From an uncultured Bacilli bacterium (GTDB lineage: Bacteria > Bacillota_I > Bacilli_A > RF39 > UBA660): a stretch of 64,000 nucleotides of DNA. The position numbers and the translations under genes were made by a program. Of this stretch, positions 18,107 to 27,102 are shown in pieces (the stretch's first letter is position 1; each line of letters opens with the position of its first letter). The notes under the pieces were generated by a model that did not search any database, was not told the origin of the DNA, and saw nothing but the letters and a program-made list of their open reading frames with translations. Where the stretch lies: positions 1 through 64,000 of the forward strand of contig CAKPHC010000007.1 in NCBI GenBank assembly GCA_934155645.1. Direction: 5' to 3'.

Positions 18107-19294
18107 TTATTTCTTTAAACCTTTCAACCCTTTTAGACCTTTACTTCCAGAAAATCCTTGTAAAATATTAGTACTAAATGAGTGAACTTTATTTATTCTC
18201 TTTTTATAGTTTTTAATAGCAACATTTATCATTTCATCTAATAATTCTGAATAATTCTTATCAATAGGTTCCCATAAATAGAACGCTAATGAACCAGGTA
18301 TTGAATTAATCTCATTTACATATACTTTTTTCTTTTTCTTATCTATTAAGAAGTCTATTCTTACTACTCCAGAACAGTTTAATGTTCTAAATACTTCTAA
18401 GGCATTAGATTGTACTTCTTCTTTTAATTTATCATCTATATCAGCTGGTATCTTTCTTGATGCAGAAGCCATACCTTTACTTGCTCCACCTGTTTTTTTG
18501 CTAGAGCCAATATATTTGTCTTCGTATGTTAATAATTCGTTACCAGTCATTACTTGTTCAATAACACTGTATTGCATATGTTCATAGTTTCCTAAAACAC
18601 TTATATTAACTTCTACTAAATTATCAACTACTTCTTCAACGATTACTTTATTATCGTAAGTAATAGCGTCTTCGATAGCTCTTTGTAATTCATCACGATT
18701 GTGTGCTTTATTAATACCTACACTACTACCTAAAGTTGCTGGCTTAACCATTACTGGGTATTTTAATTTTTCAATCATCTTTATAATTTTGTCATTGTCA
18801 TCTAAGTATTCACTATCGAAAAACCATACAAAATCTGTTGTTGGTATGTTTGCTGATTGATAAATTTGCTTTTGGAAAATTTTATCTTGAGCTATAGCAG
18901 CAGAAGATACATCGCTTCCTACGAAAGGTATACCTATACTTTTTAAGTATCCTTGTAATACACCATCTTCAACGTTAGTTCCATGTACTATTGGGAAAGC
19001 CATATCAATTTCTTCTACTGTTCTTTTGAAGAAACCTTTAGATTGTAATACGAATTTCCCTTTTTTATGATATAGAACTACATTTTTACTATATCTTTTT
19101 AGAAGATCTAAGTCTTGATATACTTCAATATCTTTTAAAGATTTTCCAGTATACCACTCACCTTCCTTAGTAATATAGATTGGTATTACTTCATATTTTT
19201 CACTATCCATTTTATTCATTGCTTGGATAGCCGAAATAATACTAACCTCATGTTCAACTGATTCTCCACCAAAAATAACACCTAATTTAATCAT
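18107..19294 (-). CDS. ddl: D-alanine--D-alanine ligase
   Basis: 395 residues, longer than usual because of insertions and a tail. ATP-grasp features include the opening IKLGVIFGGESVEHEVS, AFPIVHGTNVEDGVLQGYL, PVMVKPATLGSSVGI and the metal-binding NEINSIPGSLAFYLW. It makes D-Ala-D-Ala for peptidoglycan and is encoded directly after murF, which uses that dipeptide. The C-terminus carries a short basic repeat GLKGLKGLKK that is not part of the family fold. Start ATG with AGGAGGA. Confidence 0.96.
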   Translation of the reverse strand: MIKLGVIFGGESVEHEVSIISAIQAMNKMDSEKYEVIPIYITKEGEWYTGKSLKDIEVYQDLDLLKRYSKNVVLYHKKGKFVLQSKGFFKRTVEEIDMAFPIVHGTNVEDGVLQGYLKSIGIPFVGSDVSSAAIAQDKIFQKQIYQSANIPTTDFVWFFDSEYLDDNDKIIKMIEKLKYPVMVKPATLGSSVGINKAHNRDELQRAIEDAITYDNKVIVEEVVDNLVEVNISVLGNYEHMQYSVIEQVMTGNELLTYEDKYIGSSKKTGGASKGMASASRKIPADIDDKLKEEVQSNALEVFRTLNCSGVVRIDFLIDKKKKKVYVNEINSIPGSLAFYLWEPIDKNYSELLDEMINVAIKNYKKRINKVHSFSTNILQGFSGSKGLKGLKGLKK

Positions 19295-19305
19295 ATATAT
19301 TCCTC

Positions 19306-20907
19306 CTACTTCTCTGTATACGTGTCAGGTAAATCATTTTCAAATAATGCATATAAGTCTTTTCTACTTTTTAATTCATTTAAAATAGTATATGCTTCTC
19401 TAACATCATTTGAAATATAAATATTTTTTTCTTTGAAACCTTTTTCTTTTAATCCTTCAAGAATTGGTTCTGTTCTTTTAGCACCAATTAGGATAACTTT
19501 ATCGGCTACTTCCGATATTTGTTCACCAAATATTTTGTTTAGTTCTCTTTCTTCAGAACCTAATTCAACCATACCTGGAGTTATTACTACTTTATCTCCA
19601 TCCATCATAGCAAGTACATCTAATGCACTTTTAGCACCAACTGGATTAGAGTTGTATGCGTCATCTATTTGATAGAAGTTACCTAATTTTTTTAATTCTA
19701 ATCGATGCTCTATAGGACGTACTTTTTTAACACCTAATTGTAAATCTTTAATACTAACACCAAATTCACGTCCTAGTGCTAGCGCTGATAAAATGTTATA
19801 AACGTTATGTTTTCCTAATAATTTAGTTTCAAATTTATAACTTTTAGAATCATTTTTAAATGTTACATCAAAAATAGTTCCTTCACCACTACACTTGATA
19901 TTAGTAGCTGATACATCAACATCTTTGTTATCAATACCTATCCACAATATTTTGCAGTTGTTTTTTATTTTATAGCTCTTTTGCATTTTATCATCAGCAT
20001 TTAATACCCCTATTCCATCACTAGGTAAATACTCAATTAATTCCATTTTACCTTTTTGAATATTCTCTTCACTTCCAAAAGTTTCTAAATGGGCTTTACC
20101 AATTGATGTAATAATTCCATATTTAGGATTTACAAGGCAACATAATCTGTGAATTTCACCAGGAACATATGCTCCCATCTCTGCTATAAAAATATCATCA
20201 AATTTACTTAATTTATTATTAATTGTAATCATAAGTCCATTAAAAGTATTTAGACTTTTTGGAGTTGGTAAGGCATTATATTTTACATTTAAAATATCGG
20301 CTAAAATATTTTTACAACTTGTTTTACCATAACTACCTGTTATACCAACTATCTTTAATGATGGCATACTCTTTAATTTTTCTTTTGCAAGTCTTTCATA
20401 ATGATGATATACCATCCTCTCTATTGGATGATTAATTATTAAAGCTAGGAATACTACATAGAAATTTAGACTAGCCATAATAGTTAAAATTAATAAACAA
20501 ATAGCTGCGTATTGATTAGCAAATATAGCTGTTAATATTGGTATAAGATATAAAATATTAGTTGTTATTGCTAATCTTTTTATTCTCTTAGTAGCAACAA
20601 GTGGTTTCTTATTTTGGTCTTTCTTTTTTTGTTCTTGAAATTTAAAGTAAGATACTAAATATACAAACATTAATACTACTAAGAAGAAATTAATTAGTGA
20701 TTCATTTTTGGTAAACATAATAAGTATTGCAAATACTATTCCATATAAATCAATATTTTTAAGTATTAATTTTTTATTTTTCCATACCCATTTAAGATAT
20801 CGATTATTTTCGTTATATATATTTTGTTGTAACATATGATAAGAACGCATACTTACATCAATAACATACATAATAATCAAAAAATATAAGATATAATACA
20901 AAACCAT
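19306..20907 (-). CDS. murF: MurF-like Mur ligase with membrane-spanning N-terminus
   Basis: 533 residues. Residues 1 to about 170 hold four to five hydrophobic helices instead of the usual MurF substrate domain. The Mur ligase core follows: P-loop GITGSYGKTS (near residue 188), NTFNGLMITINNKL, EMGAYVPGEI, then the C-terminal domain RPIEHRLELK and DDAYNSNPVGAKSALDVL, which is typical of MurF. It joins D-Ala-D-Ala to the UDP-MurNAc-tripeptide. Neighbours ddl (11 bases downstream) and murE support the call. The membrane anchor suggests ligation at the membrane; that is inference. Confidence 0.9.
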   Translation of the reverse strand: MVLYYILYFLIIMYVIDVSMRSYHMLQQNIYNENNRYLKWVWKNKKLILKNIDLYGIVFAILIMFTKNESLINFFLVVLMFVYLVSYFKFQEQKKKDQNKKPLVATKRIKRLAITTNILYLIPILTAIFANQYAAICLLILTIMASLNFYVVFLALIINHPIERMVYHHYERLAKEKLKSMPSLKIVGITGSYGKTSCKNILADILNVKYNALPTPKSLNTFNGLMITINNKLSKFDDIFIAEMGAYVPGEIHRLCCLVNPKYGIITSIGKAHLETFGSEENIQKGKMELIEYLPSDGIGVLNADDKMQKSYKIKNNCKILWIGIDNKDVDVSATNIKCSGEGTIFDVTFKNDSKSYKFETKLLGKHNVYNILSALALGREFGVSIKDLQLGVKKVRPIEHRLELKKLGNFYQIDDAYNSNPVGAKSALDVLAMMDGDKVVITPGMVELGSEERELNKIFGEQISEVADKVILIGAKRTEPILEGLKEKGFKEKNIYISNDVREAYTILNELKSRKDLYALFENDLPDTYTEK

Positions 20908-20917
20908 AAATTACCTC

Positions 20918-21640
20918 CTATAAAAAGTTTTTTAAAATATTAGTAACGTGATTTAAGTTTTCTAAATATGCATAATGTGTTGAATTAGGTAAAATTATTA
21001 ATCCCGCATCTTCAATAAGTTTTTCTATTTCTTTAGCTTCATCTACGCTTACTGCTGTATCATTTTCTCCCCAAATCAGAAGTGTTGGACATTTAATCTT
21101 TTTACAGCACTCACTTAAATCAGCATTAACTGTGTTAACTAGTATTTTTCTCATCATTGGGCTAGCACTTTTATAATCACTTGAACCAATGTGTTTTTTA
21201 GCAAATTCTTCTAATTTATTTATACCAGGAACTTTCTTCATAAATTTAAGTACTTTTACTTTTAGTGATGGATTACTCCTTTTAGCAAAACAAGGACTAC
21301 CAAAAAGTACTAACTTATCGACTTCATATTTTGATGCATAAATAATAGATATTCTTCCACCAAAGGAGTGACCTATTAAAGTTGGATTCTTAATCTTTAA
21401 TCTAGTAACAAATTCTCTTAGAATTTCACAATAATCGTATACTGTTAATTCTTCGGTTGGTTCACTACTTTTACCGAATCCAGGCAAATCAAGAATTGTT
21501 ATTCTATGATTTTTTTGTAGTTTATCTCCAAGAGGTTGCATCATTTCAATATTCTGCCCCCAACCATGAAGTAGGATTATATCACTACCCTCACCATATT
21601 GTATGTAATTTATATCAATTGATTTAATGTTTATTCTCAT
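20918..21640 (-). CDS. Alpha/beta hydrolase
   Basis: About 240 residues from the ATG at 21640. The longer reading to 21712 starts inside the yqeH terminator and is rejected. The fold shows ILLHGWGQN (oxyanion region), the nucleophile elbow IGHSFGGR, an acid in LIWGENDTAV and the catalytic His in NSTHYAYLEN. Substrate unknown. It has its own promoter (see 21657-21684) and precedes murF by 10 bases, so it may be the first gene of the murF-ddl unit. Confidence 0.9.
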   Translation of the reverse strand: MRINIKSIDINYIQYGEGSDIILLHGWGQNIEMMQPLGDKLQKNHRITILDLPGFGKSSEPTEELTVYDYCEILREFVTRLKIKNPTLIGHSFGGRISIIYASKYEVDKLVLFGSPCFAKRSNPSLKVKVLKFMKKVPGINKLEEFAKKHIGSSDYKSASPMMRKILVNTVNADLSECCKKIKCPTLLIWGENDTAVSVDEAKEIEKLIEDAGLIILPNSTHYAYLENLNHVTNILKNFL

Positions 21641-21656
21641 ATTTACACCCATTATC

Positions 21657-21684
21657 ATTATATCACACATTGAAAATATTACAA
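21657..21684 (-). promoter_or_regulatory. Promoter upstream of hydrolase-murF-ddl unit
   Basis: Minus-strand TTGTAA, 16-base spacer, TATAAT. It lies between the yqeH terminator and the hydrolase start, leaving a short leader with GGGTG. Confidence 0.6.
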
Positions 21685-21693
21685 AAAAAATAA

Positions 21694-21718
21694 GAAAAAA
21701 AGTAGTTTTCACTACTTT
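21694..21718 (-). terminator. Intrinsic terminator after yqeH
   Basis: Minus-strand AAAGTAGT-GAAA-ACTACTTT followed by T's. The stem starts at the yqeH stop codon. Confidence 0.85.
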
Positions 21719-22727
21719 AAATTAAAGAACGTCTTGTATATATTTCAACATTTTTATCAGCGTATACTGTTACTTTAGCTTTTTCTACTACTTTAACAAA
21801 ACCTAGACCGTTTACTACAATATCCTCATGATATAAGACATCCATCTCATTTGGAAACAAGTCTTTTAATTTGTTTTGTCTATACATATTATATCTTTGA
21901 ACTTTTATATCATTGGACATAAATACTGTAAAACTGTTTCTTTCCCCTTCAACATAATCTATTCTAACAAAGTCACCAATTACTAAGCATTGACCTTTTT
22001 TTATTTGATATGTTTTAGGTTTAATTTCTTTTTTAGGATTTATCTTTTTTAATAGACTAGGTTCTACATAATTAACTATGTTACCTCTATCAATTAAACC
22101 TGGAGTATCTATTAAAACTAAGTCATCATTTAATTTGATTGATATTTTATTTAATGTTGTAGAAGGAAGTGGTGATATTGTTAATTCACACTCATTTTCT
22201 GAATAGTTTTTCATTAATTTATTTATAAGAGTAGATTTCCCTACGTTAGTATGTCCTACTACATATACATTTTTACTAGTTTTATATTTTTTTATCATAA
22301 GTAATAAGTTGTCAATATTGTAGTTTTTATTTGGACTTACAACTACTACATCTTGGTAATCTAAATCAAGATTCTTAAAGTATTCTATTAGTTTTTCATC
22401 TTTTACACTTTTAGGTAGAACATCTCTTTTACTTAGAACTAGTAATACTTTATTACTTATATAATTTCTTATATATTTTAAATCTCTATCTAAGTTAAGT
22501 AAGTCAACAATATATAAAACTAAATCATTAGTTTTTCCAACGCTTTGTAGAATTTTAATGTAATCTTCATTAGATTTAGTAACTATTTGATATTCACCAT
22601 AGTTTTTCATCCTGAAGCATCTAGCGCATATATCATTTTCAATACTTGCTGTATATCCTTCCATAGTCATGTTTTCATCTTGTAAAAGAACGCCACAACC
22701 AATACAATATTTTTTCTCTTTACTCAT
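21717..22727 (-). CDS. yqeH: Ribosome biogenesis GTPase YqeH
   Basis: 336 residues of the circularly permuted GTPase family. The N-terminal zinc finger CIGCGVLLQ with a second CxxC (ICARCF) precedes G4-like LSKRDVLP, then G1 TNVGKSTLIN and G3 DTPGLID, in the permuted order typical of YqeH. It acts in 30S subunit assembly. It overlaps yqeG by 8 bases, the same pairing as in Bacillus. Confidence 0.95.
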   Translation of the reverse strand: MSKEKKYCIGCGVLLQDENMTMEGYTASIENDICARCFRMKNYGEYQIVTKSNEDYIKILQSVGKTNDLVLYIVDLLNLDRDLKYIRNYISNKVLLVLSKRDVLPKSVKDEKLIEYFKNLDLDYQDVVVVSPNKNYNIDNLLLMIKKYKTSKNVYVVGHTNVGKSTLINKLMKNYSENECELTISPLPSTTLNKISIKLNDDLVLIDTPGLIDRGNIVNYVEPSLLKKINPKKEIKPKTYQIKKGQCLVIGDFVRIDYVEGERNSFTVFMSNDIKVQRYNMYRQNKLKDLFPNEMDVLYHEDIVVNGLGFVKVVEKAKVTVYADKNVEIYTRRSLI

Positions 22728-23244
22728 AATAAATTCCTCTTTCTAAAAATCCTTTAGCTGCTAACTTCTTAAAAATCAAGTTTTCTATTACTCTGTTTAA
22801 TTTAGTTATTTTTAAATCATTATTATTTAGTGGTTCAACTAATATAGTTTTAATACCATAATTATTCCCACCTAATACATCTGTTAATAATTGGTCACCT
22901 ATTATACACATCTCTTTTTTATTATAACCATACTTCTTACTTACTTTTTTAAAACACCTAGAAGTGGGTTTCATAGAGAAACTAATAAAGGCAATATCAA
23001 TTATACTACAAACATTACTAATTTTCCTCTTAAAATTATTAGAAATTGCAATTATTTGAAAATCTTTCTTTAATTTTTCTATTAATTCTCTTCTTTCTTC
23101 AGACAATTTATAGCCTGGTAACTCTAAAAGAGTATTATCAAGGTCAAATAATAAGCATTTGGTTCCTTGTTCTTTTAGTTTTTTATAATTGATATCTAAT
23201 ACACTCTTTTTATAAATTATAGGAACAAATCTTTGTACTTTCAT
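22720..23244 (-). CDS. yqeG: YqeG-family HAD phosphatase
   Basis: 174 residues with HAD motif I FDLDNTLLELPG, motif II-like IISNN (AISNNFKRK) and motif III/IV CIIGDQLLTDVLGGN. The HAD-IIIA family includes phosphatidylglycerophosphatase-like enzymes. It is the first gene of a yqeG-yqeH pair. AGGGGGA precedes the ATG. Confidence 0.92.
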   Translation of the reverse strand: MKVQRFVPIIYKKSVLDINYKKLKEQGTKCLLFDLDNTLLELPGYKLSEERRELIEKLKKDFQIIAISNNFKRKISNVCSIIDIAFISFSMKPTSRCFKKVSKKYGYNKKEMCIIGDQLLTDVLGGNNYGIKTILVEPLNNNDLKITKLNRVIENLIFKKLAAKGFLERGIYYE

Positions 23245-23256
23245 AAATCCCCCTAT

Positions 23257-23293
23257 AAAAGCAAAGAATAAACTAAGACAGCTTATTCTTCAT
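23257..23293 (-). terminator. Intrinsic terminator overlapping the end of the cohesin-like gene
   Basis: Minus-strand AAGAATAAGCT-loop-AGTTTATTCTT followed by TGCTTTT. It lies between the cohesin-like gene and yqeG. Confidence 0.65.
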
Positions 23294-24827
23294 TAACATT
23301 GTTAATCTTATCTAATTCATCATCACTTATAACTTTAGTTTTTTCTATTTCATTTTTAATTTGTTCTTCTTTTACTTCTTCTACTTTTTCAGTTTTTTGT
23401 GATGCTTTTTTCTTGTTATTTTCAAGAATTTTTTTTCTTTTAAATATTTGAATAACAATTAATATAACTAGTACTAAAGTAATAAATAGTTCTAATACTA
23501 AATAGAAGCTTACTCTTTTATCTTTAACTATTGTGATTGTATAAGTAGTAGTATCGCTATCATCGCCTTCTTCTAATCCGATTGGTGATACTTTTATTTC
23601 GTATTTATCTCCTACTTTTAAATCAATTTTAGTATTATCATCAACTTTAACACCATTATAGTAAATTGTATATGTTACAGCTTTATCTCCTGATACAGTA
23701 ACAATACTCATATCAAGGCCTTTTTTAAATTTCTTATTGAAAGTTACTTCATAAACCATAGTGTTTTTATCAAAGTCAAGTTTGTATCCTTTGATATATA
23801 AGGTTTTAATCTTAGTATCTACTGCTTTATCAGTATTGTCAAATGTTATAGTGTATTTCTTTTCTTCACCATTTTCTGAAGTAACAGTAATAATTACAAC
23901 GTTTTCTCCAACAATTATTTGTTCTGGTATTTCTACTTTTACGGTTGCTTTAGAATCAACTGCTACAGCATCTACTTCTAATTTTTTTAATTTATAAGTC
24001 TTAATTGTATAATCTGTTTTATTTTTAGATAATTCTAATTTTATTTTACCTGAATTAATTAATACTTCTTTTAAATTATTATTAGTATTTCTATTATCTT
24101 CACGAGTAACTAGTATTTTATATACTTGAATATCGCCAGCTTCACTTTTTACTTTAATTAAGAATTCATTTTCACCATACTTAACATCTACTTCTCTTGA
24201 ACCAAAACCGTCTACAAATGTTGCATTAGCGTTGTTAGGAGTTGCTTTTAATTCGATTTTATCAGTATCAGATGATACTTCCATTTCGTATTCATAAACA
24301 TCACTTTTAAATTCAGCAACAGTTACACCATCTACTTTTAAATCTTTTAGTGAGTTATCAGTAGACTTTATAGCAAGTGAAACTTTATGAGAAGCACTTT
24401 CTGATACAGCAACTAAATTCTTACTATTATTCTCATCTAAAGTAGTAATTTTGATATTTTTTAATGTAATTATTGTAGTTTGCTTTGGAACATTATTCTT
24501 AACTTTAAAAGTTACAGTAGCAATAGTAGAAGTTCCACTTATACCGTCTTTATAGGTAAAAGTTAGATTGTTAGATGAGTTATTGCCGTTCCATGATTTA
24601 GCAGTAACTCCTTTTAAATCTAAAATTTCTTTATCATATGATAATTCTGCTTCATATTTAATTGCTTTTTCTTCATCAGGAGAAGTAATTTTAATATCAT
24701 ATGCTACAGTATCACCTGGACGAGCATATATAACTCCTGTTAATTCAGTTGTTGGTGCAGCAAGAACAGTTATTGGTAATAATAATGCTCCTACTATCAG
24801 TAAAAATAACCCCTTAATCTTTTTCAT
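23283..24827 (-). CDS. Membrane-anchored surface protein with cohesin-like and cadherin-like beta-sandwich domains
   Basis: About 514 residues from the ATG at 24827 (AGGAG nine bases upstream; the GTG two codons earlier is less likely). A signal peptide (to about 26) is followed by a cohesin-like domain (YARPGDTVAYDIKI... YDKEILDLKGV... IATVTFKVK), then three repeats of a cadherin-like beta-sandwich type (NSLKDLKVDGV, NLKEVLINSG, IKTLYIKGYK). A transmembrane helix (about 440-462) precedes a Lys/Glu-rich cytoplasmic tail of about 50 residues. No dockerin is visible in the window, so scaffolding is unproven. It follows the deacetylase gene by about 15 bases. Confidence 0.82.
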   Translation of the reverse strand: MKKIKGLFLLIVGALLLPITVLAAPTTELTGVIYARPGDTVAYDIKITSPDEEKAIKYEAELSYDKEILDLKGVTAKSWNGNNSSNNLTFTYKDGISGTSTIATVTFKVKNNVPKQTTIITLKNIKITTLDENNSKNLVAVSESASHKVSLAIKSTDNSLKDLKVDGVTVAEFKSDVYEYEMEVSSDTDKIELKATPNNANATFVDGFGSREVDVKYGENEFLIKVKSEAGDIQVYKILVTREDNRNTNNNLKEVLINSGKIKLELSKNKTDYTIKTYKLKKLEVDAVAVDSKATVKVEIPEQIIVGENVVIITVTSENGEEKKYTITFDNTDKAVDTKIKTLYIKGYKLDFDKNTMVYEVTFNKKFKKGLDMSIVTVSGDKAVTYTIYYNGVKVDDNTKIDLKVGDKYEIKVSPIGLEEGDDSDTTTYTITIVKDKRVSFYLVLELFITLVLVILIVIQIFKRKKILENNKKKASQKTEKVEEVKEEQIKNEIEKTKVISDDELDKINNVNEE

Positions 24828-24841
24828 AAACACACACTCCT

Positions 24842-26278
24842 TTAATTATTTACCCTGTGTTTTACCATTGGTGTATCCATATCTATTGCTGCAAATTGAT
24901 ATCCATTTGCTATTCCATAATCTATTATATCATTTAATGCCTCTACTGTCTTGTCATTATTTTGAAAATCATGCATCAAAACTACATTTGTTTGATTATG
25001 GCTTAAATGATTAACGACATTATTATAAACATCTTCCTTACTTTTAGCACTTCCAGCATCACCGCAATCAACGTTCCAATCGAAATAATGATATCCTTTA
25101 GTTATTACTTCTTTAGTTAACGTTTTCATAATTCCATGAGAATAGTTTTTACTTATAGTGTTAGAACCACCCCCTGGAAAACGAATTATTGTAGGTTTTA
25201 CTCCTGTTATACCTTGAACTTTTTTACTTATCGCATCTAAGTCATTAAAGTATTTATCAACAGAAGTATATATTATGTCATAACGATGTGTATAAGAGTG
25301 AAGCGCTACAGTATGACCTTCATTATATTCTCTTTTAATCAAATCATTTAAATCATCTGAGTGATTAATAACAAAGAAAGTTGCTTTAACATTTTTCTTT
25401 TTCAAAATATCTAATATTTTACTTGTTACATTACTAGGTCCATCATCAAAAGTTAAATAAATCATACTATTCTTATATATTCCATTAGAATTAGCTGTAT
25501 GTCTTACATAAACAACTCTTGAAGTTGATGCGATATTACCTTTAGTATCTTTAACACTATAATTTATCTTATAACTACCTATTTCATTAGTATTCACTTC
25601 TTCAGTTACTTCTGTTTTAGAAGTTACATCTCCATCACAGTTATCACTTGCAGTATAACCTGGCTCTATATACTTACCACCTTTTTCGATATATAAAACT
25701 TTATCTCCTTTTAAAGTTATTTCAGGTTTAACATCATCTATTCTTTTTAATGTTCTAGTAACAACTGTTTTATTACCGCTAGAATCACTTACTGTATATG
25801 TTATCTTTTTATTAGTTTCTTCTATTTTCACTTTAGAAGTTATGTCTCCATCATAATTATCAATAGCTTTATATCCTTGTTCTTTATATTTTTTACCAGG
25901 ACATGCAGATACTTCATTTCCACCTTCTAAGGTTATTTCAGGTTTTATATCATCTATTACTTTAACAATTCTTTCAGCTTCAGTACTAAAAAGACCTTTC
26001 TTTACAGTATATGATATTTTATATGTTCCTATTTTTTGTGAATTAACTTTTCCATTTATTTTAACTTCATCAGTAACATCTTTTCCTTGATAAGTAGCTT
26101 TTACTCCATTGTCACTATATTTTTCATTTAATTTAATAGTAACTACTCTTTTACCTAATAATTCAACATTAGGTGTAAAAAATATAAAACATACTGATAC
26201 TATAGCAAGTATTAAGAGTAAAGAGACAAGCAATATTACAAGATTTCTTTCTTTAACTTTTCGTCTTTTTTTTAACAC
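24842..26278 (-). CDS. Polysaccharide deacetylase with DUF5011-type Ig repeats
   Basis: 478 residues. A basic N-terminus and transmembrane helix (about 13-33) are followed by three DUF5011-like repeats (KYSDNGVKATYQGKDVTDEV, EQGYKAIDNYDGDITSKV, EPGYTASDNCDGDVTSK) and a C-terminal NodB domain from about residue 270. The NodB domain has the metal/catalytic TFDDGPS, HSYTHR and RFPGGGSN. It probably deacetylates a cell-wall glycan outside the cell, as PgdA-type enzymes do. Start is GTG at 26278 with GGTGA. It is probably the first gene of the unit with the cohesin-like protein. Confidence 0.9.
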   Translation of the reverse strand: MLKKRRKVKERNLVILLVSLLLILAIVSVCFIFFTPNVELLGKRVVTIKLNEKYSDNGVKATYQGKDVTDEVKINGKVNSQKIGTYKISYTVKKGLFSTEAERIVKVIDDIKPEITLEGGNEVSACPGKKYKEQGYKAIDNYDGDITSKVKIEETNKKITYTVSDSSGNKTVVTRTLKRIDDVKPEITLKGDKVLYIEKGGKYIEPGYTASDNCDGDVTSKTEVTEEVNTNEIGSYKINYSVKDTKGNIASTSRVVYVRHTANSNGIYKNSMIYLTFDDGPSNVTSKILDILKKKNVKATFFVINHSDDLNDLIKREYNEGHTVALHSYTHRYDIIYTSVDKYFNDLDAISKKVQGITGVKPTIIRFPGGGSNTISKNYSHGIMKTLTKEVITKGYHYFDWNVDCGDAGSAKSKEDVYNNVVNHLSHNQTNVVLMHDFQNNDKTVEALNDIIDYGIANGYQFAAIDMDTPMVKHRVNN

Positions 26279-26339
26279 TTTTTATCACCGTTTTCCTATT
26301 TTATATACCTATATTATAGAGTTAAAGAATATAAATGTC

Positions 26340-26366
26340 AAAAAAAAGATAGTAAAAACTATCTTA
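26340..26366 (-). terminator. Intrinsic terminator after sigK
   Basis: Minus-strand AAGATAGT-TTTTT-ACTATCTT followed by seven T. Confidence 0.85.
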
Positions 26367-26370
26367 CAGG

Positions 26371-27063
26371 TTACATTTTCTTATTTTTCATAAATTCTCT
26401 TAATATTTTAGTAAGAGCGCGTTTTTCAATACGTGATACATAACTTCTCGAAATTTTTAAATCTTTAGCAATTTCTTTTTGAGTTTGTTCACTAGTATTA
26501 TTAAGTCCATATCTTTTTATTAGTATTTCTTTTTCTCTTTTATTTAGTACTTTTATATAATCTTTTAGTAACTCAATATTATCTTTGGTTTGAATTTCTT
26601 CAGCAAAATCTGGTTTGGGCATTTTTAAGACATCTAAGATAGTAATTTCGTTACCTTCTTTATCAAAACCGATTGATTCATTAATTGATATATTTTTGTT
26701 GTTTTTATTATTACTTCTAAAGTACATTAGTATTTCATTTTCAATACATCTAGCACAATAAGTTGTTATTCTAGTACCATGGCGATTAGAGTATGAATCT
26801 ACTCCTTTTATTAGTCCAATTGTACCTATACTTATTAAGTCATCTTGGTCTACATTTTTATAGTCAAATTTCTTTACGATGTGTGCGACTAATCTAAGAT
26901 TATGTTCTATTAGCTTGTTTCTAGCATCTTTATCTCCTAATTTAGCAAGTTCTATATATTTATCCTCTTCTTCTTTTGTTAATGGGTCTGGGAAAATATT
27001 ATTAGAATAGGACGCTGTAAAAAACATTAAACTTTTAATTAGTTCTAATAATGACAACCACAT
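26371..27063 (-). CDS. sigK: Late mother-cell sporulation sigma factor SigK
   Basis: 230 residues. The hydrophobic N-terminal pro-region (about 1-25, with FPDPLTKEEEDKYIELA after it) is followed by region 2 ARNKLIEHNLRLVAHIVKKF and DLISIGTIGLIKGVDSY, and region 4 TQKEIAKDLKISRSYVSRIE. Both blocks match known SigK closely. The family directs late mother-cell genes after cleavage of the pro-sequence by SpoIVFB, and a SpoIVFA/SpoIVFB pair is encoded at 35.7-37.0 kb. The gene is uninterrupted (no skin element). AGGAGGA precedes the ATG. Confidence 0.95.
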   Translation of the reverse strand: MWLSLLELIKSLMFFTASYSNNIFPDPLTKEEEDKYIELAKLGDKDARNKLIEHNLRLVAHIVKKFDYKNVDQDDLISIGTIGLIKGVDSYSNRHGTRITTYCARCIENEILMYFRSNNKNNKNISINESIGFDKEGNEITILDVLKMPKPDFAEEIQTKDNIELLKDYIKVLNKREKEILIKRYGLNNTSEQTQKEIAKDLKISRSYVSRIEKRALTKILREFMKNKKM

Positions 27064-27102
27064 ATACTTCCTCCTAATAAAGTATATGTTTAGTTTTATA
27101 AT

